Assembly: GCA_017856235.1 (NCBI GenBank)
Contig: JAFMFH010000011.1
Span: 1-37,517, forward strand
Length of the DNA stretch: 37,517 nt
Origin: Flavobacteriaceae bacterium
GTDB taxonomy: Bacteria > Bacteroidota > Bacteroidia > Flavobacteriales > Flavobacteriaceae
Direction: 5' to 3'
Position numbers and translations under genes: made by a program. Shown here piece by piece: positions 6,132-16,957 of this stretch (its first letter is position 1; each line of letters starts with the position of its first letter). The notes under the pieces were generated by a model, which worked only from the letters and a program-made list of their open reading frames with translations, made no database searches and was not told the origin of the DNA.

Positions 6132-7997
6132 ATGGCAAAAGGAAAAATTAATGTTTCAGTTGAAAATATATTTCCACTTATAAAAAAGTTTCTATATAGT
6201 GATCAAGAAATATTTTTAAGAGAACTTATTTCAAATGCAACAGATGCATTAACTAAAATTCAACATTTATCAAGTATTGGAGAAGTAAAAGGCGAAATTG
6301 GTAATCTTGGTGTTGAAGTAAAAATTGACAAAAAAACAAAAAAACTTCATATTATTGACAACGGTGTAGGAATGACATTAGATGAAGTTAAAAAATACAT
6401 AAATGATGTAGCTTTTTCCGGAGCTGAAGAATTTCTCGAAAAATATAAAGAAACTTCAAAAGATACGGGTATAATCGGACATTTTGGACTTGGTTTTTAC
6501 TCCTCTTTCATGGTCTCAGATAAAGTTGAAATTATTACAAAATCCTATAAGGATGAGCCTGCTGCTCACTGGATATGTGATGGGTCACCAGAATATAGCC
6601 TTGAGAAATCTGAGAAAAAAGAAAGAGGTACAGAAATAATTTTACATATTTCTAATGATTCTAAGGATTATCTTGAGGAAAGTAAGATTTCAGAGTTACT
6701 TAATAAGTATAATAAGTTTATGCCACACCCAATTAAATTTGGTACAAAGGAAGAATCTATTCCTGGAAAAGAAGGTGAAAAAGAAGAAAAAGTAACTGTA
6801 GATAATATAATAAATAATCCTAATCCTGCATGGACTAAGCCTCCTGCAGATCTCAAAGATCAAGACTATAAACAATTTTATAGAGAGCTTTACCCTTATC
6901 AATTTGAGGAGCCATTATTTCATATTCATTTAAATGTAGATTATCCTTTTAACCTTACAGGTATTTTATATTTTCCTAAAATATCAAATGATCTTAATCT
7001 ACAAAAAGACAGAATTCAACTTTACCAAAATCAAGTATTTGTCACTGATAATGTTGAAGGTATTGTTCCCGAATTTTTAGGACTTCTGAAGGGTGTAATA
7101 GATTCTCCTGATATACCACTTAATGTATCAAGGAGCTATCTTCAGTCTGATGCATCTGTAAAAAAGATTACTAATTATATCACTAGAAAAGTTGCAGATA
7201 AATTAAACTCAATATTTAAAAATGAAAGAGATAATTTAGAAAGTAAATGGAATGATATAAAAGTTGTGATTGAATATGGTATGCTAACTGAAGATAAGTT
7301 TTATGATAAAGCCGAATCATTTAACCTTTATCCAACAGTAGATGATAAATACTTTACTTACGATGAATTAGAGAAAAAAATTAAAAAGCTTCAAACAGAT
7401 AAAGATGGAAATTTAATTATTCTTTACGCTCAAAACAAAGATGATCAGTATACTTACATTGAGTCTGCAAAAGAGAAAGGTTTTGAAGTTCTTCTTTTAG
7501 ATTCTCCCATAATTCCTCATTTAATGCAGAAACTTGAATCAAAGAAAGAAAGAATTAAATTCTCTAGAGTTGATTCTGATACTTTAGAGAACTTGATAAA
7601 GAAGGATGAGGAAGTGATTTCAAAGTTGACTGATGAAGAAAAAGAGAAATTAAAACCAATGATTGAGACTGCAGTTGAAAATGAAAAATATACTGTACAG
7701 TTAGAGGCCTTAGATAGTAATAGTATGCCTTTTATGCTTGCTCAACCTGAATTTATGAGGAGAATGAAGGAAATGCAACAAACAGGTGGGGGAGCAATGG
7801 GTAATTTTCCAGACATGTATTCATTGATTGTTAATACAAATCATGAATTAGTTAGTAAAATTTTAAATACAAGAACTGAAAAAAAGAGAAACAGTTTGAT
7901 AAAACAATCAATTGATTTAGCAAAACTTTCTCAAAATAATCTTAAAGGTAAGGATCTAACTGAATTTATTAGTAGAAGTATAGATTTAATCAAATAG
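6132..7997 (+). CDS. htpG: Molecular chaperone HtpG (Hsp90)
   Basis: 621 residues, full length. The N-terminal GHKL ATPase domain is intact: ELISNATDAL, DNGVGMT, and the glycine-rich lid GHFGLGFYSSFMVSD, then RGTEIILHI. The middle domain contains FNLTGILYFP and NVSRSYLQSD, and a C-terminal dimerisation region carries a short Gly-rich stretch (QQTGGGAMGN). It is a cytosolic, ATP-dependent homodimeric chaperone. The 60 bases upstream contain a dyad that might be regulatory. Its stop overlaps the end of the convergent nuclease gene by 12 bases, so no terminator separates them. Confidence 0.97.
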   Translation: MAKGKINVSVENIFPLIKKFLYSDQEIFLRELISNATDALTKIQHLSSIGEVKGEIGNLGVEVKIDKKTKKLHIIDNGVGMTLDEVKKYINDVAFSGAEEFLEKYKETSKDTGIIGHFGLGFYSSFMVSDKVEIITKSYKDEPAAHWICDGSPEYSLEKSEKKERGTEIILHISNDSKDYLEESKISELLNKYNKFMPHPIKFGTKEESIPGKEGEKEEKVTVDNIINNPNPAWTKPPADLKDQDYKQFYRELYPYQFEEPLFHIHLNVDYPFNLTGILYFPKISNDLNLQKDRIQLYQNQVFVTDNVEGIVPEFLGLLKGVIDSPDIPLNVSRSYLQSDASVKKITNYITRKVADKLNSIFKNERDNLESKWNDIKVVIEYGMLTEDKFYDKAESFNLYPTVDDKYFTYDELEKKIKKLQTDKDGNLIILYAQNKDDQYTYIESAKEKGFEVLLLDSPIIPHLMQKLESKKERIKFSRVDSDTLENLIKKDEEVISKLTDEEKEKLKPMIETAVENEKYTVQLEALDSNSMPFMLAQPEFMRRMKEMQQTGGGAMGNFPDMYSLIVNTNHELVSKILNTRTEKKRNSLIKQSIDLAKLSQNNLKGKDLTEFISRSIDLIK

Positions 7998-8741
7998 GTA
8001 GTTAAGAACTGAAGCTAATCTCATACCTCCTTTTAAGATTAGTTCTCTAACAATTTGAAAATTTTGATACTGATATTCATATCCTAAGTTATCATCAATT
8101 GAAACATCATTGTAAATCTTTCTTGTATAAGAATGAGTTTCATTAACCCAATCTATTAAATCATCGCGTTCAAATTCTATTTCAAGGTTTTCAGGAGTAG
8201 GTAAGTTTTTAGCAAGTTCACTATAGCTCATATTATAACCATTTATCATCTCAGAATCCCATACTCTATGTAAATTTGAATTTCTTCCAAACCATTTTAC
8301 ATAAACTCTGTTTCCACCTCTATCTTCATATCTACCAATGTGCATTGGTTGATGAAGGTCTCCTATAAAATGGATAAGTAGTTTCAAGTAAAATGATTTA
8401 TCTGAATCTGTTAATGAATCACTCTCAAGAATATCAAGGCATTTATTTATTGCAATGAAAACATCTCCTTTTTCTGAGGGAACAGCATCTTCATAGTCTT
8501 CATCTAATTCCATGTTGATAAAGTGCCAATCGTAATATTTATCGTATCTATTATCTGATCTAATATCATCTGCATACATAGATACGGTGACAATTGTTTC
8601 ACCATCTAGGATTTCATTTATTTTATTCTTTGCATTTTCAGTTAAATAAAATGACGCAACCTCAGCTAAAGCCCTGTGACCAGTGGATCCCCAATTTGTT
8701 AGTGATAATAAGCTAGCAATAAAAAAAACAAGTAATCTCAT
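7986..8741 (-). CDS. Exported S1/P1-type nuclease
   Basis: 251 residues with an N-terminal signal peptide; cleavage is expected just before Trp17. In this family the mature N-terminal Trp itself ligates zinc, and WGSTGHR (Trp17, His22) fits exactly. The other trinuclear zinc ligands are visible: an Asp in YADDIR, the His in WHFIN, the HFIGDLHQPMH block (His, Asp, His), and His/Asp in NLHRVWDSEM. The enzyme would hydrolyse single-stranded DNA or RNA, or 3'-nucleotides, outside the cytoplasm, which in a marine flavobacterium fits phosphate or nucleoside scavenging. It is transcribed alone, diverging from the DUF5916 gene, with a candidate promoter at 8765-8772. Confidence 0.92.
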   Translation of the reverse strand: MRLLVFFIASLLSLTNWGSTGHRALAEVASFYLTENAKNKINEILDGETIVTVSMYADDIRSDNRYDKYYDWHFINMELDEDYEDAVPSEKGDVFIAINKCLDILESDSLTDSDKSFYLKLLIHFIGDLHQPMHIGRYEDRGGNRVYVKWFGRNSNLHRVWDSEMINGYNMSYSELAKNLPTPENLEIEFERDDLIDWVNETHSYTRKIYNDVSIDDNLGYEYQYQNFQIVRELILKGGMRLASVLNYLFD

Positions 8742-8764
8742 AAACTATGATTAAAAAATTAGGT

Positions 8765-8772
8765 CAAATATA
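8765..8772 (-). promoter_or_regulatory. candidate -7 element of the S1/P1 nuclease promoter
   Basis: On the minus strand the octamer is TATATTTG, a full match to TAnnTTTG, about 23 bases upstream of the nuclease ATG. No TTG -33 element is clear. Confidence 0.45.
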
Positions 8773-8835
8773 ATACTCTAATTACTTTTATTTTATTAGG
8801 GTTTAAATTATTACTTAAAAGTCAGAAAAAACTAA

Positions 8836-11031
8836 TTGAGAAAAATTCTTCTATCAATATTATTTTGCATGAGTAATAGTCTTTTTGCTCAGGAGTATAC
8901 TGTTAAGTATGTAAATTCAAATATTGAAATAGATGGAATTGAATCTGAAGATGTTTGGCATAAAGCTAATATTGGTACTAATTTTTGGCAATGGAGGCCA
9001 ACTGATTCAGTCCAAGCAGTAAAACAAACTGAATTCAAAGCCGTTTATGATGATGATAATTTATATTTTTTAGTAAAATCATTTACCAAAGAAAAAAAAT
9101 TCACTGTTTATTCACTCAAAAGAGATTTTAATACAGCTAGTGCAGATTATATTCAATTAATCTTTGATACTTTTAATGATGCCACAAACGCTTTTCAATT
9201 TCAAACTAATCATCTTGGATTAAAAGGAGATGTATTAGTGTCAGGAGGGAACAGAGACTACAGAACAGATAGAAATTCTTCGTGGGATGCAATTTGGTAT
9301 GTTGAGTCTAAGTTATATGATGATTATTTTTTAACTGAAATTAAAATTCCATTTGATCAACTATATTTTATTAATGGTGCAAAAAAATGGAGATTCAATA
9401 TATATAGAAGTGATACTCAATCACTTGAACATTCTACTTGGATAAATATTCCCCAAAATCAAAGTATTGGAAATTTAGCATTTATGGGGGATTTGTATTT
9501 TGAAAAACCATTAGGAAATTCTAAAAAGCCATTCACTGTTATACCTTATTTAAATACCCTAAGTGGAAAGGATTTTCAAAATAGCTCTTCTTTAGACTAC
9601 TTTGATTATGGAGTTGACTTTAAAATTCCTATAGTAAACTCATTGAATCTTGATTTAACAATCAATCCTGATTTTTCTCAAGTGGAAGTAGATGATCAAA
9701 TAGTAAATACAACTAAGTGGGAAATTAAATTACCAGAGAAAAGACAATTTTTTACTCAAAATTCAGATTTGTTTACTGATTTTGGTACTGGACGAGACGC
9801 ACAACCGTTTTTCTCTAGGAGAATCGGAGTAGCTCAAGATAAAAATGGTAATACTATTGAAAATAAAATTTTAGCTGGTGTAAGACTTAGTGGTAAAATT
9901 AATGATGATACTAGAATAGGGTTTTTAAATGTATTAACTGATGAAGATCTAGAGAATGAAATTGCTCAAAACAATAATAGCCTATTGACATTTAGAAAAA
10001 AAGTGTTTTCAAGTTCAAATTTTTCTTTATTCTTTTTAAATAGGGAAAACACAAAAAAATATGACTTTGTAGATGATTCAAATAGATTTAATAGAGTTTT
10101 AGGGGCTGAATATAACTTAGCATCAAATAATGGGAACTGGTCTGGTAAAGCCTTTTTGCATAAATCATTTACTTCAGATAAAGAAAAAAATGAAAAAGAT
10201 TTAGCGACCGGTTTAATGATATCGAAAAATTCAAAAAAGCATTTCTTCATGTTTTATTCTGCATATGTTGGAAATGATTTTAGATCTGATCTTGGATATT
10301 ACAGAAGATATGGAATGTATAAGTTTGAGCCTAATTATAGATTTAGGATTTATCCTAAAAATCCAAAAATATTAAATATAGAATTTGGTCATTATGCAGC
10401 ATGGGTTTTTAGAACAACTCTAGATCAGAATTATGAGGGTAATATTCACTTCACTTCTATCAATATTAAATATTTAAATCAAAGCGAACTATCATTTCAA
10501 CAAAGAAAAACGAAAGATTTTTTGTATTACCCTTTTGATCCCACAAGAACCGAAAATAGCACTCCTCTTCCTGCAAATAAATATTATGACTATACTCAGT
10601 ATGTAATTTCTTATAGTTCTCCTAGCAGAAATTTATTTAATACTAGGTCTGATATTGCTTATGGCTCGTTTTATAATGGAACAGGGTTTTCAATACAGAA
10701 TAACTTAAGTTTTAGAAAACAACCCATTTTCAATGTATCACTTAGATTAAATTATGATTCTATTAAGCTACCAGACCCTTATCCTAGTAGAGATATATGG
10801 CTTATAACGCCTAAATTTGAATTTACTTTTACTAAAAAGACTTTTTGGACAACTTATATTCAGTTTTCCTCACAATCTGAGAACTTAGGAATAAATTCAA
10901 GGCTTCAATGGAGATTTGCACCATTATCTGACTTATATTTGGTATATAATGATAATTATTTTACAAAGAATTCAATAACACCTCAACTGAGGTCAATAAA
11001 CTTAAAACTAACCTATTGGATTAATATTTAA
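8836..11031 (+). CDS. DUF5916 outer-membrane protein with N-terminal CBM9-like domain
   Basis: 731 residues. The TTG at 8836 is the likely start because it gives a proper signal peptide (MRKILLSILFCMSNSLFA, cleavage before Gln19); the next ATG, at codon 12, would destroy it. Residues about 25-215 look like the carbohydrate-binding family-9-like domain of these proteins (IDGIESEDVWHKA, FKAVYDDDNLYFLV, EIKIPFDQL). The rest is the DUF5916 region, ending in alternating aromatic and polar strands (LRSINLKLTYWINI) typical of a beta-barrel that inserts in the outer membrane. Function is unknown; a surface or binding role is inferred. It is followed by a lipoprotein gene after one base. Confidence 0.85.
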   Translation: MRKILLSILFCMSNSLFAQEYTVKYVNSNIEIDGIESEDVWHKANIGTNFWQWRPTDSVQAVKQTEFKAVYDDDNLYFLVKSFTKEKKFTVYSLKRDFNTASADYIQLIFDTFNDATNAFQFQTNHLGLKGDVLVSGGNRDYRTDRNSSWDAIWYVESKLYDDYFLTEIKIPFDQLYFINGAKKWRFNIYRSDTQSLEHSTWINIPQNQSIGNLAFMGDLYFEKPLGNSKKPFTVIPYLNTLSGKDFQNSSSLDYFDYGVDFKIPIVNSLNLDLTINPDFSQVEVDDQIVNTTKWEIKLPEKRQFFTQNSDLFTDFGTGRDAQPFFSRRIGVAQDKNGNTIENKILAGVRLSGKINDDTRIGFLNVLTDEDLENEIAQNNNSLLTFRKKVFSSSNFSLFFLNRENTKKYDFVDDSNRFNRVLGAEYNLASNNGNWSGKAFLHKSFTSDKEKNEKDLATGLMISKNSKKHFFMFYSAYVGNDFRSDLGYYRRYGMYKFEPNYRFRIYPKNPKILNIEFGHYAAWVFRTTLDQNYEGNIHFTSINIKYLNQSELSFQQRKTKDFLYYPFDPTRTENSTPLPANKYYDYTQYVISYSSPSRNLFNTRSDIAYGSFYNGTGFSIQNNLSFRKQPIFNVSLRLNYDSIKLPDPYPSRDIWLITPKFEFTFTKKTFWTTYIQFSSQSENLGINSRLQWRFAPLSDLYLVYNDNYFTKNSITPQLRSINLKLTYWINI

Positions 11032-11032
11032 T

Positions 11033-11719
11033 ATGAAAAAAATATACTTTTTAGTTCTTCTAATCATTTTATCAAGCTGTGAATCAAATACAAATAAAAT
11101 GATTGTAACAGGAAATATTGATGGACTTAAAAAAGGAACAGTTTATCTTCAGCAACAACAAGATTCAACTATTATAAGTCTAGATTCAATTAATATTAAT
11201 GGTAATAGTGAGTTTACTTTAGACACTGAAATAAACGAACCTGATTTATATTATTTATATCTAGATAAGTATGATGGTGATTCACTTAATGATATTATAA
11301 CTTTTTTTGGAAATAGTGGCAAAATTAATATAAATACTAGGCTTCAAACATTTGATTCCAGTTATGAAATATCAGGCTCTAAAAACAGTGAGTTATTAGG
11401 TGAATATTTATCTATTATAAGAAAGTATAATCTTCAAAATTTAGATTTATTAGAAATATTTTATCAAGCTCAAATTGATAATAATGAAAAAATTATTGAT
11501 TCAGTTAACCAACAATTAGAGAACTTAATTAAAAGAAAATATTTATACTCTTTAAATTTTTCTATCACAAATTCTGAGTACGAAATATCACCTTATATAG
11601 CTGTAAGTCAGATACCTGATGCTAATCGGGAATTACTTTTAAAGCTATATGATACTTTACCTGAAAAAATAAAAAATTCTAAATACGGTAAGATTCTACA
11701 AACATTAACACTAGATTAA
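11033..11719 (+). CDS. DUF4369-containing lipoprotein without a thioredoxin domain
   Basis: 228 residues with a lipoprotein signal peptide ending in LSSC (Cys16). Residues about 24-125 resemble DUF4369 (VTGNIDGLKKGTVYLQ, then ININGNSEFTLD), the domain usually found ahead of a TlpA/AhpC-type thioredoxin in Bacteroidota. Here no CxxC motif or thioredoxin fold follows; the C-terminal half is helical and ends at residue 228. It is coupled to the DUF5916 gene by a one-base gap, so the two may act together at the cell envelope. The stop overlaps the convergent queD by four bases. Function is unknown. Confidence 0.8.
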   Translation: MKKIYFLVLLIILSSCESNTNKMIVTGNIDGLKKGTVYLQQQQDSTIISLDSININGNSEFTLDTEINEPDLYYLYLDKYDGDSLNDIITFFGNSGKININTRLQTFDSSYEISGSKNSELLGEYLSIIRKYNLQNLDLLEIFYQAQIDNNEKIIDSVNQQLENLIKRKYLYSLNFSITNSEYEISPYIAVSQIPDANRELLLKLYDTLPEKIKNSKYGKILQTLTLD

Positions 11720-12123
11720 CCACTATACTCTACAAAATTTCTTGGAGTCTCATATAAAGTAATTTTTAACTTATAAGAGTCATCAAAATATTTGATTAAT
11801 CTATTATAGATCAAAACAGCTATGTTTTCAGCAGATGGATTTAAATTTCTAAAATCATCAATATCTAGGTTTAGATTTTTATGATCTAAATAATCTTCAA
11901 CCTCTGATTTTATAATACCTTTTAGCTTTCCAAGATCATAAACATAGCCAGTTTCATTATCAATTTCCCCTGTCAGACTCACAATTAACTCATAATTATG
12001 ACCATGAAAGTTTTTATTAGCACATTTTCCAAAAACTTCATCATTTTTTTTGTCTGTCCAATCAGGTCTATATAATTTATGAGCTGCATTAAAATGAGCT
12101 TTTCTACTTACTGTAACTTTCAT
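11716..12123 (-). CDS. queD: 6-carboxy-5,6,7,8-tetrahydropterin synthase (QueD/PTPS family)
   Basis: 135 residues. Converts 7,8-dihydroneopterin triphosphate to 6-carboxytetrahydropterin, the second step toward queuosine and other 7-deazaguanines. Zinc ligands are visible as His15 (FNAAHKLY) and His40/His42 (FHGHNYE); the catalytic Cys34 is in FGKCANKN. A DYLDHKNLN segment and the terminal Glu in LYETPRN complete the active site. Length is standard. The ATG overlaps the idi stop by four bases (ATGA), implying translational coupling. Other queuosine genes are not in the window. Confidence 0.95.
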   Translation of the reverse strand: MKVTVSRKAHFNAAHKLYRPDWTDKKNDEVFGKCANKNFHGHNYELIVSLTGEIDNETGYVYDLGKLKGIIKSEVEDYLDHKNLNLDIDDFRNLNPSAENIAVLIYNRLIKYFDDSYKLKITLYETPRNFVEYSG

Positions 12124-12638
12124 TTCTTTAAATAATTATAAAAATAGTCAAAAGCTATTTTAAACCATACAGTGTATTGATCTGGATTATTATCAATATC
12201 ATTTTTAAGTGTTTCCATATCAATCCATTTGAAGTCATCTGCTTCATCAGTATTTAAAATTGGATCATGATTATAAACTCCATAGAAAACATGATCAAAT
12301 TCATTCTCAATTAAGTTATTATCTAATTCTGCTCTGTAAATAAAATCAAAAACTTTTCTAAGACTTGTTTTTATTCCCATTTCTTCATAAAGTCTACGAT
12401 TCGCAGCCTCAATTGTGTCTTCTCCATCTCTTGGATGGCTACAACATGTGTTTGTCCAAAGTCCACCTGAATGATACTTAGAGGATGCTCTCTTTTGAAG
12501 CAGAAGCTTGTAGTCTGAATTAAAAATGAATACAGAGAAGGCTCTATGAAGTAGTCCTTTTTGATGTGCATCAAGCTTTGGCATTAATCCAACTTGATTA
12601 TCTTTTTCATCAACAAGAATTACATTTTCTTTTGACAT
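12120..12638 (-). CDS. idi: Isopentenyl-diphosphate delta-isomerase, type I
   Basis: 172 residues of the Nudix-fold type I enzyme that interconverts isopentenyl and dimethylallyl diphosphate for isoprenoid synthesis. The active-site motif is WTNTCCSHP (catalytic Cys66, metal ligand His68), followed by the Nudix-like helix EAANRRLYEEMG carrying acidic metal ligands. The N-terminal VDEKDNQVG and HRAFSVFIF are family-typical. It lies nine bases downstream of rpoC and overlaps queD by four bases, so it may be served by read-through from rpoBC. Confidence 0.96.
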   Translation of the reverse strand: MSKENVILVDEKDNQVGLMPKLDAHQKGLLHRAFSVFIFNSDYKLLLQKRASSKYHSGGLWTNTCCSHPRDGEDTIEAANRRLYEEMGIKTSLRKVFDFIYRAELDNNLIENEFDHVFYGVYNHDPILNTDEADDFKWIDMETLKNDIDNNPDQYTVWFKIAFDYFYNYLKK

Positions 12639-12647
12639 AAAGTCAAA

Positions 12648-15600
12648 TTAATAATTTAACTCTTCTTCTTTATTAATAAGTAGACTATTATACTCATCTT
12701 TAGGCCCTACAATAATATCTTCATATTTTCTCATTCCAGTACCAGCTGGAATTTTATGACCTACTATAACATTTTCTTTAAGACCTTCAAGTGTATCATT
12801 TTTAGCATTAACAGCAGCTTCATTTAAGACTTTAGTTGTTTCTTGGAAAGATGCTGCAGATATAAATGATTTGGTCTGAAGCGATGCTCTAGTTATACCC
12901 TGAAGTTGAGTTGAAGCGGTAGCAGGTTTTGCATCTCTAGCTTTAACAAGATTTTTATCATCTCTTTTAAGTATTGAGTTTTCATCACGAAGTTTTCTAG
13001 CAGATACAAGTTGTCCAACCTTTAGGTTTTCACTTTCTCCAGCATCCTCAATAACTTTCATTCCATATAACTTGTCATTTTGAGATATAAATTCATCCTT
13101 ATAAGCTAATTGATCTTCAAGAAATAATGTATCACCTGGATCAATAATCTTAACTTTTCTCATCATTTGTCTAACAACCACCTCAAAATGTTTATCATTA
13201 ATTTTAACACCCTGAAGTCTATATACTTCTTGAACTTCATTTACAAGGTATTGCTGAACTGCAGATGGACCTTTAATATTAAGTATATCATTAGGTGTAA
13301 TTGAACCATCTGAAAGAGGCATACCAGCTTTTATAAAGTCATTTTCTTGAACAAGAATCTGATTAGAAAGCTTAACCAAATACTTTTTAATATCACCAAA
13401 TTTCGATTCAACAATTATTTCCCTGTTACCTCTTTTAATTTTACCAAATGAAACAACACCATCAATTTCAGAAACTACGGCTGGATTTGAAGGATTTCTT
13501 GCTTCAAATAGCTCTGTTACTCTCGGAAGACCACCAGTAATATCACCAGATTTAGCTGATTTTCTTGGTATTTTAACTAGAATTTTTCCTTTATCAATAG
13601 AATCATTTTCATTAACCATAATGTGAGCTCCAACTGGTAGATTATATGATCTTAGTGTAACACCTTTTTTGTCTTGAATCAAAAGTGTTGGGATAAGTTT
13701 TTTATCTCTGGAGTCAGTTATAACCTTTTCTTTGAATCCAGTTTGTTCATCTATTTCAACTTGATATGTTTTACCAACTTCAATGTTTTCATAGACAATC
13801 TTACCGGCAAATTCAGATACAATTACACCATTAAATGGATCCCATTGACATATAACATCACCTTTAGAAATTTTTTGACCGTTCTTAATATTTAAAAAGG
13901 AACCATAGGGAATATTGTTTGTACTTAAGACATTGTTAGTTTTTGAGTCAAGAATTTTGATCTCAGTTGTTCGAGAAATAACAATATTAGAAGCTTTACC
14001 AGAGCTATCTTTAGACTTCACCAATTTTAAATCTTCAATTTCAGCAGTTCCATCAAACTTAGATATTAATGAACTCTCTTCAGAGATATTACCAGCAACT
14101 CCCCCAACATGGAAAGTTCTTAAAGTTAATTGTGTTCCAGGCTCACCTATAGATTGAGCTGCAACAACTCCAACTGCTTCACCAATTTGAACAGACTTAC
14201 CAGTAGCAAGATTTCTACCATAGCAGCTTACACAAATCCCCTTCTTGGTTTCACAAGTTAATGGAGATCTTACTTCAACAGAAGTGATTAATGTATTTTC
14301 AATTTTAGCTACAGCCTTTTCATCAATTAACTTTCCTCCTTCTAAAATAACATCATTTGAAGATGGATCTACAATATCATTAAGAGCAATTCTTCCAAGT
14401 ATTCTCTCACCTAATGTTTCAACAACTTCCTCATTTTTCTTTAATGCAGTTACTTCAATACCTCTAAGTGTACCACAGTTAAATTCATATACAATTACGT
14501 CTTGTGAGACATCAACTAGCCTCCTTGTTAGATAACCAGCATCAGCAGTTTTAAGTGCTGTATCGGCAAGACCTTTTCTTGCTCCATGAGTAGAAATGAA
14601 ATATTCTAAGATAGAAAGTCCTTCTTTAAAGTTAGATAATATAGGGTTTTCTATAATTTCACCTCCACCTACATTAGATTTTTTTGGCTTTGCCATTAAT
14701 CCTCTCATTCCTGTGAGTTGTCTAATTTGTTCTTTAGAACCTCTAGCACCGGAGTCAAGCATCATGTATACAGAATTAAATCCTTGTTGATCCTCACTTA
14801 TCTGCTTCATAGCAAGTTCTGTTAAAGTTGCATTTGCTGAAGTCCAAACATCAATTACTTGATTATATCTTTCGTTATTAGTAATTAGACCCATATTATA
14901 ATTACTTATAATACCTTGTACCTGTTTATTTGCATCATCTATAAGATTTTGCTTTTGTTCAGGAATTATTATATCACCTAAACTAAAAGAAAGTCCACCT
15001 TTGAAAGCAAATGTATATCCGAGATCTTTAATTTTATCAAGAAAATCTGCAGTCTCAGGCACACTAGTAGTGTGGAGAATTTTTCCAATAATTTCTCTTA
15101 AGTTCTTTTTAGTAAGAACTTCATTAAAAAATCCAGCTTTTTCTGGTACTACCTCATTAAAAAATATTCTTCCCGGTGTGGTTTCTATTATCTCATAAGA
15201 ATTCTCTAAATCAGAAGTTTTAACTCTACATTTAATAATTGCATTCAAGTCAACTTTTTTCTCATTGTATGCCATACTAACCTCTTCAGCTGAATAAAAT
15301 GTGGAACCTTCACCTTTTAGTTTAAGAGCCTCAGATGACTTTCTTGACTTTGTCATATAATAGAGACCTAAAACCATATCCTGTGAAGGAACAGTAATAG
15401 GAGAGCCATTAGCTGGGTTTAGAATATTGTGTGATCCTAGCATTAATAATTGTGCCTCTAGAATAGCTTCGGGCCCAAGAGGAAGGTGAACTGCCATTTG
15501 ATCACCATCGAAGTCAGCATTAAAAGCAGTACATGTTAAAGGGTGAAGCTGGATAGCTTTTCCTTCAATTAATTTTGGCTGGAATGCTTGTATACCAAGT

Positions 15601-16943
15601 CTATGTAAAGTTGGTGCTCTATTAAGTAAAACAGGGTGACCCTTAAGAACATTCTCAAGAATATCCCAAACCACAGGTTCCCTTCTATCTATTATTTTTT
15701 TCGCAGACTTAACTGTTTTAACGATACCCCTTTCAATAAGTTTTCTTATTATGAAAGGCTTATAAAGCTCTGCAGCCATATCTTTAGGAAGACCACATTC
15801 ATAAAGTTTTAATTCAGGTCCAACAACAATAACTGATCTTGCAGAATAGTCTACTCTTTTACCTAATAAGTTTTGTCTAAATCTTCCTTGTTTTCCTTTC
15901 AAAGAATCTGAAAGAGACTTTAATGGTCTATTTGATTCTGTTTTAACAGCAGATGACTTTCTAGTATTATCAAATAATGAATCAACTGATTCTTGAAGCA
16001 TTCTTTTTTCATTTCTTAGAATAACTTCCGGAGCTTTAATTTCGACTAATCTTTTTAATCTGTTATTTCTAATAATTACTCTTCTGTATAAATCATTTAA
16101 GTCTGAAGTAGCAAATCTTCCACCGTCAAGAGGAACCAAAGGTCTCAACTCTGGAGGAATTACAGGTATAACCTTAACAACCATCCACTCAGGTAAATTT
16201 TCTTTTCTTTCATTCCCATCCTTAAAAGATTCAACTACTTGTAATCTTTTTAAAGCTTCAGTTTTTCTTTGTTTAGAAGTCTCATTATTAGCCTTGTGCC
16301 TCAACTCATATGATAGCTCCTCTAAATCAATTCTTGAAAGTAACTCAATTAAACACTCTGCACCCATTTTTGCAATAAACTTTCTTTCATCTGAGTCTTC
16401 AAGAAACTGATTATCTGCAGGGAGTGTCTCCATTATTGCTAGATACTCCTCCTCGGTTAAAAAGTCCATCTTATTTAAAGGGTCACCTTCTGCATTTTTG
16501 GCCTCACCTTCTTGAATTACTACATATCTTTCGTAGTAAATTATCATATCAAGTTTTTTTGAAGGAAGACCAAGAAGATAACCAATCTTATTAGGCAGAG
16601 ACTTAAAGTACCATATATGAGCTACGGGAACTACCAAATTGATATGTCCAACTCTATCTCTTCTTACTTTTTTTTCAGTCACTTCAACACCACATCTATC
16701 ACAAACAATACCTTTATATCTGATCCTTTTATATTTTCCACAGGCACATTCATAATCTTTAACAGGTCCAAAAATTCTTTCACAGAATAAACCATCTCTC
16801 TCAGGTTTATGTGTTCTATAATTAATAGTTTCTGGTTTGAGAACCTCACCTCTAGAGTTACCTAATATAACTTCAGGCGACGCTAGACCAATAGATATAG
16901 TATTAAATCTTTTTTGAGTAATTAATTCGTTGTTTTTTGACAT
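12648..16943 (-). CDS. rpoC: DNA-directed RNA polymerase subunit beta'
   Basis: 1431 residues, the usual size in Bacteroidota. Forms the catalytic cleft with beta. The N-terminal zinc ribbon is intact (CACGKY...CDRCGVEV), the catalytic magnesium loop is [14 protein letters not shown], and the second zinc site is around [14 protein letters not shown]. The bridge-helix/trigger-loop part contains [16 protein letters not shown]. The C-terminus carries the [22 protein letters not shown] element. It follows rpoB by 14 bases and is followed nine bases later by idi. Confidence 0.99.
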   Translation of the reverse strand: MSKNNELITQKRFNTISIGLASPEVILGNSRGEVLKPETINYRTHKPERDGLFCERIFGPVKDYECACGKYKRIRYKGIVCDRCGVEVTEKKVRRDRVGHINLVVPVAHIWYFKSLPNKIGYLLGLPSKKLDMIIYYERYVVIQEGEAKNAEGDPLNKMDFLTEEEYLAIMETLPADNQFLEDSDERKFIAKMGAECLIELLSRIDLEELSYELRHKANNETSKQRKTEALKRLQVVESFKDGNERKENLPEWMVVKVIPVIPPELRPLVPLDGGRFATSDLNDLYRRVIIRNNRLKRLVEIKAPEVILRNEKRMLQESVDSLFDNTRKSSAVKTESNRPLKSLSDSLKGKQGRFRQNLLGKRVDYSARSVIVVGPELKLYECGLPKDMAAELYKPFIIRKLIERGIVKTVKSAKKIIDRREPVVWDILENVLKGHPVLLNRAPTLHRLGIQAFQPKLIEGKAIQLHPLTCTAFNADFDGDQMAVHLPLGPEAILEAQLLMLGSHNILNPANGSPITVPSQDMVLGLYYMTKSRKSSEALKLKGEGSTFYSAEEVSMAYNEKKVDLNAIIKCRVKTSDLENSYEIIETTPGRIFFNEVVPEKAGFFNEVLTKKNLREIIGKILHTTSVPETADFLDKIKDLGYTFAFKGGLSFSLGDIIIPEQKQNLIDDANKQVQGIISNYNMGLITNNERYNQVIDVWTSANATLTELAMKQISEDQQGFNSVYMMLDSGARGSKEQIRQLTGMRGLMAKPKKSNVGGGEIIENPILSNFKEGLSILEYFISTHGARKGLADTALKTADAGYLTRRLVDVSQDVIVYEFNCGTLRGIEVTALKKNEEVVETLGERILGRIALNDIVDPSSNDVILEGGKLIDEKAVAKIENTLITSVEVRSPLTCETKKGICVSCYGRNLATGKSVQIGEAVGVVAAQSIGEPGTQLTLRTFHVGGVAGNISEESSLISKFDGTAEIEDLKLVKSKDSSGKASNIVISRTTEIKILDSKTNNVLSTNNIPYGSFLNIKNGQKISKGDVICQWDPFNGVIVSEFAGKIVYENIEVGKTYQVEIDEQTGFKEKVITDSRDKKLIPTLLIQDKKGVTLRSYNLPVGAHIMVNENDSIDKGKILVKIPRKSAKSGDITGGLPRVTELFEARNPSNPAVVSEIDGVVSFGKIKRGNREIIVESKFGDIKKYLVKLSNQILVQENDFIKAGMPLSDGSITPNDILNIKGPSAVQQYLVNEVQEVYRLQGVKINDKHFEVVVRQMMRKVKIIDPGDTLFLEDQLAYKDEFISQNDKLYGMKVIEDAGESENLKVGQLVSARKLRDENSILKRDDKNLVKARDAKPATASTQLQGITRASLQTKSFISAASFQETTKVLNEAAVNAKNDTLEGLKENVIVGHKIPAGTGMRKYEDIIVGPKDEYNSLLINKEEELNY

Positions 16944-16957
16944 TTTATAACCTTTAT

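Noticed and set aside
6668-6902. Minus-strand frames inside htpG
   Set aside because: No recognisable domain; the plus-strand frame is a complete Hsp90.
13674-15198. Several open frames on the strand opposite rpoC (for example 14245-14535)
   Set aside because: They lie wholly inside a confidently identified essential gene and their products match no family; they are shadows of its codon use. The same applies to the frames opposite rpoB, tuf, rplA and rplL.
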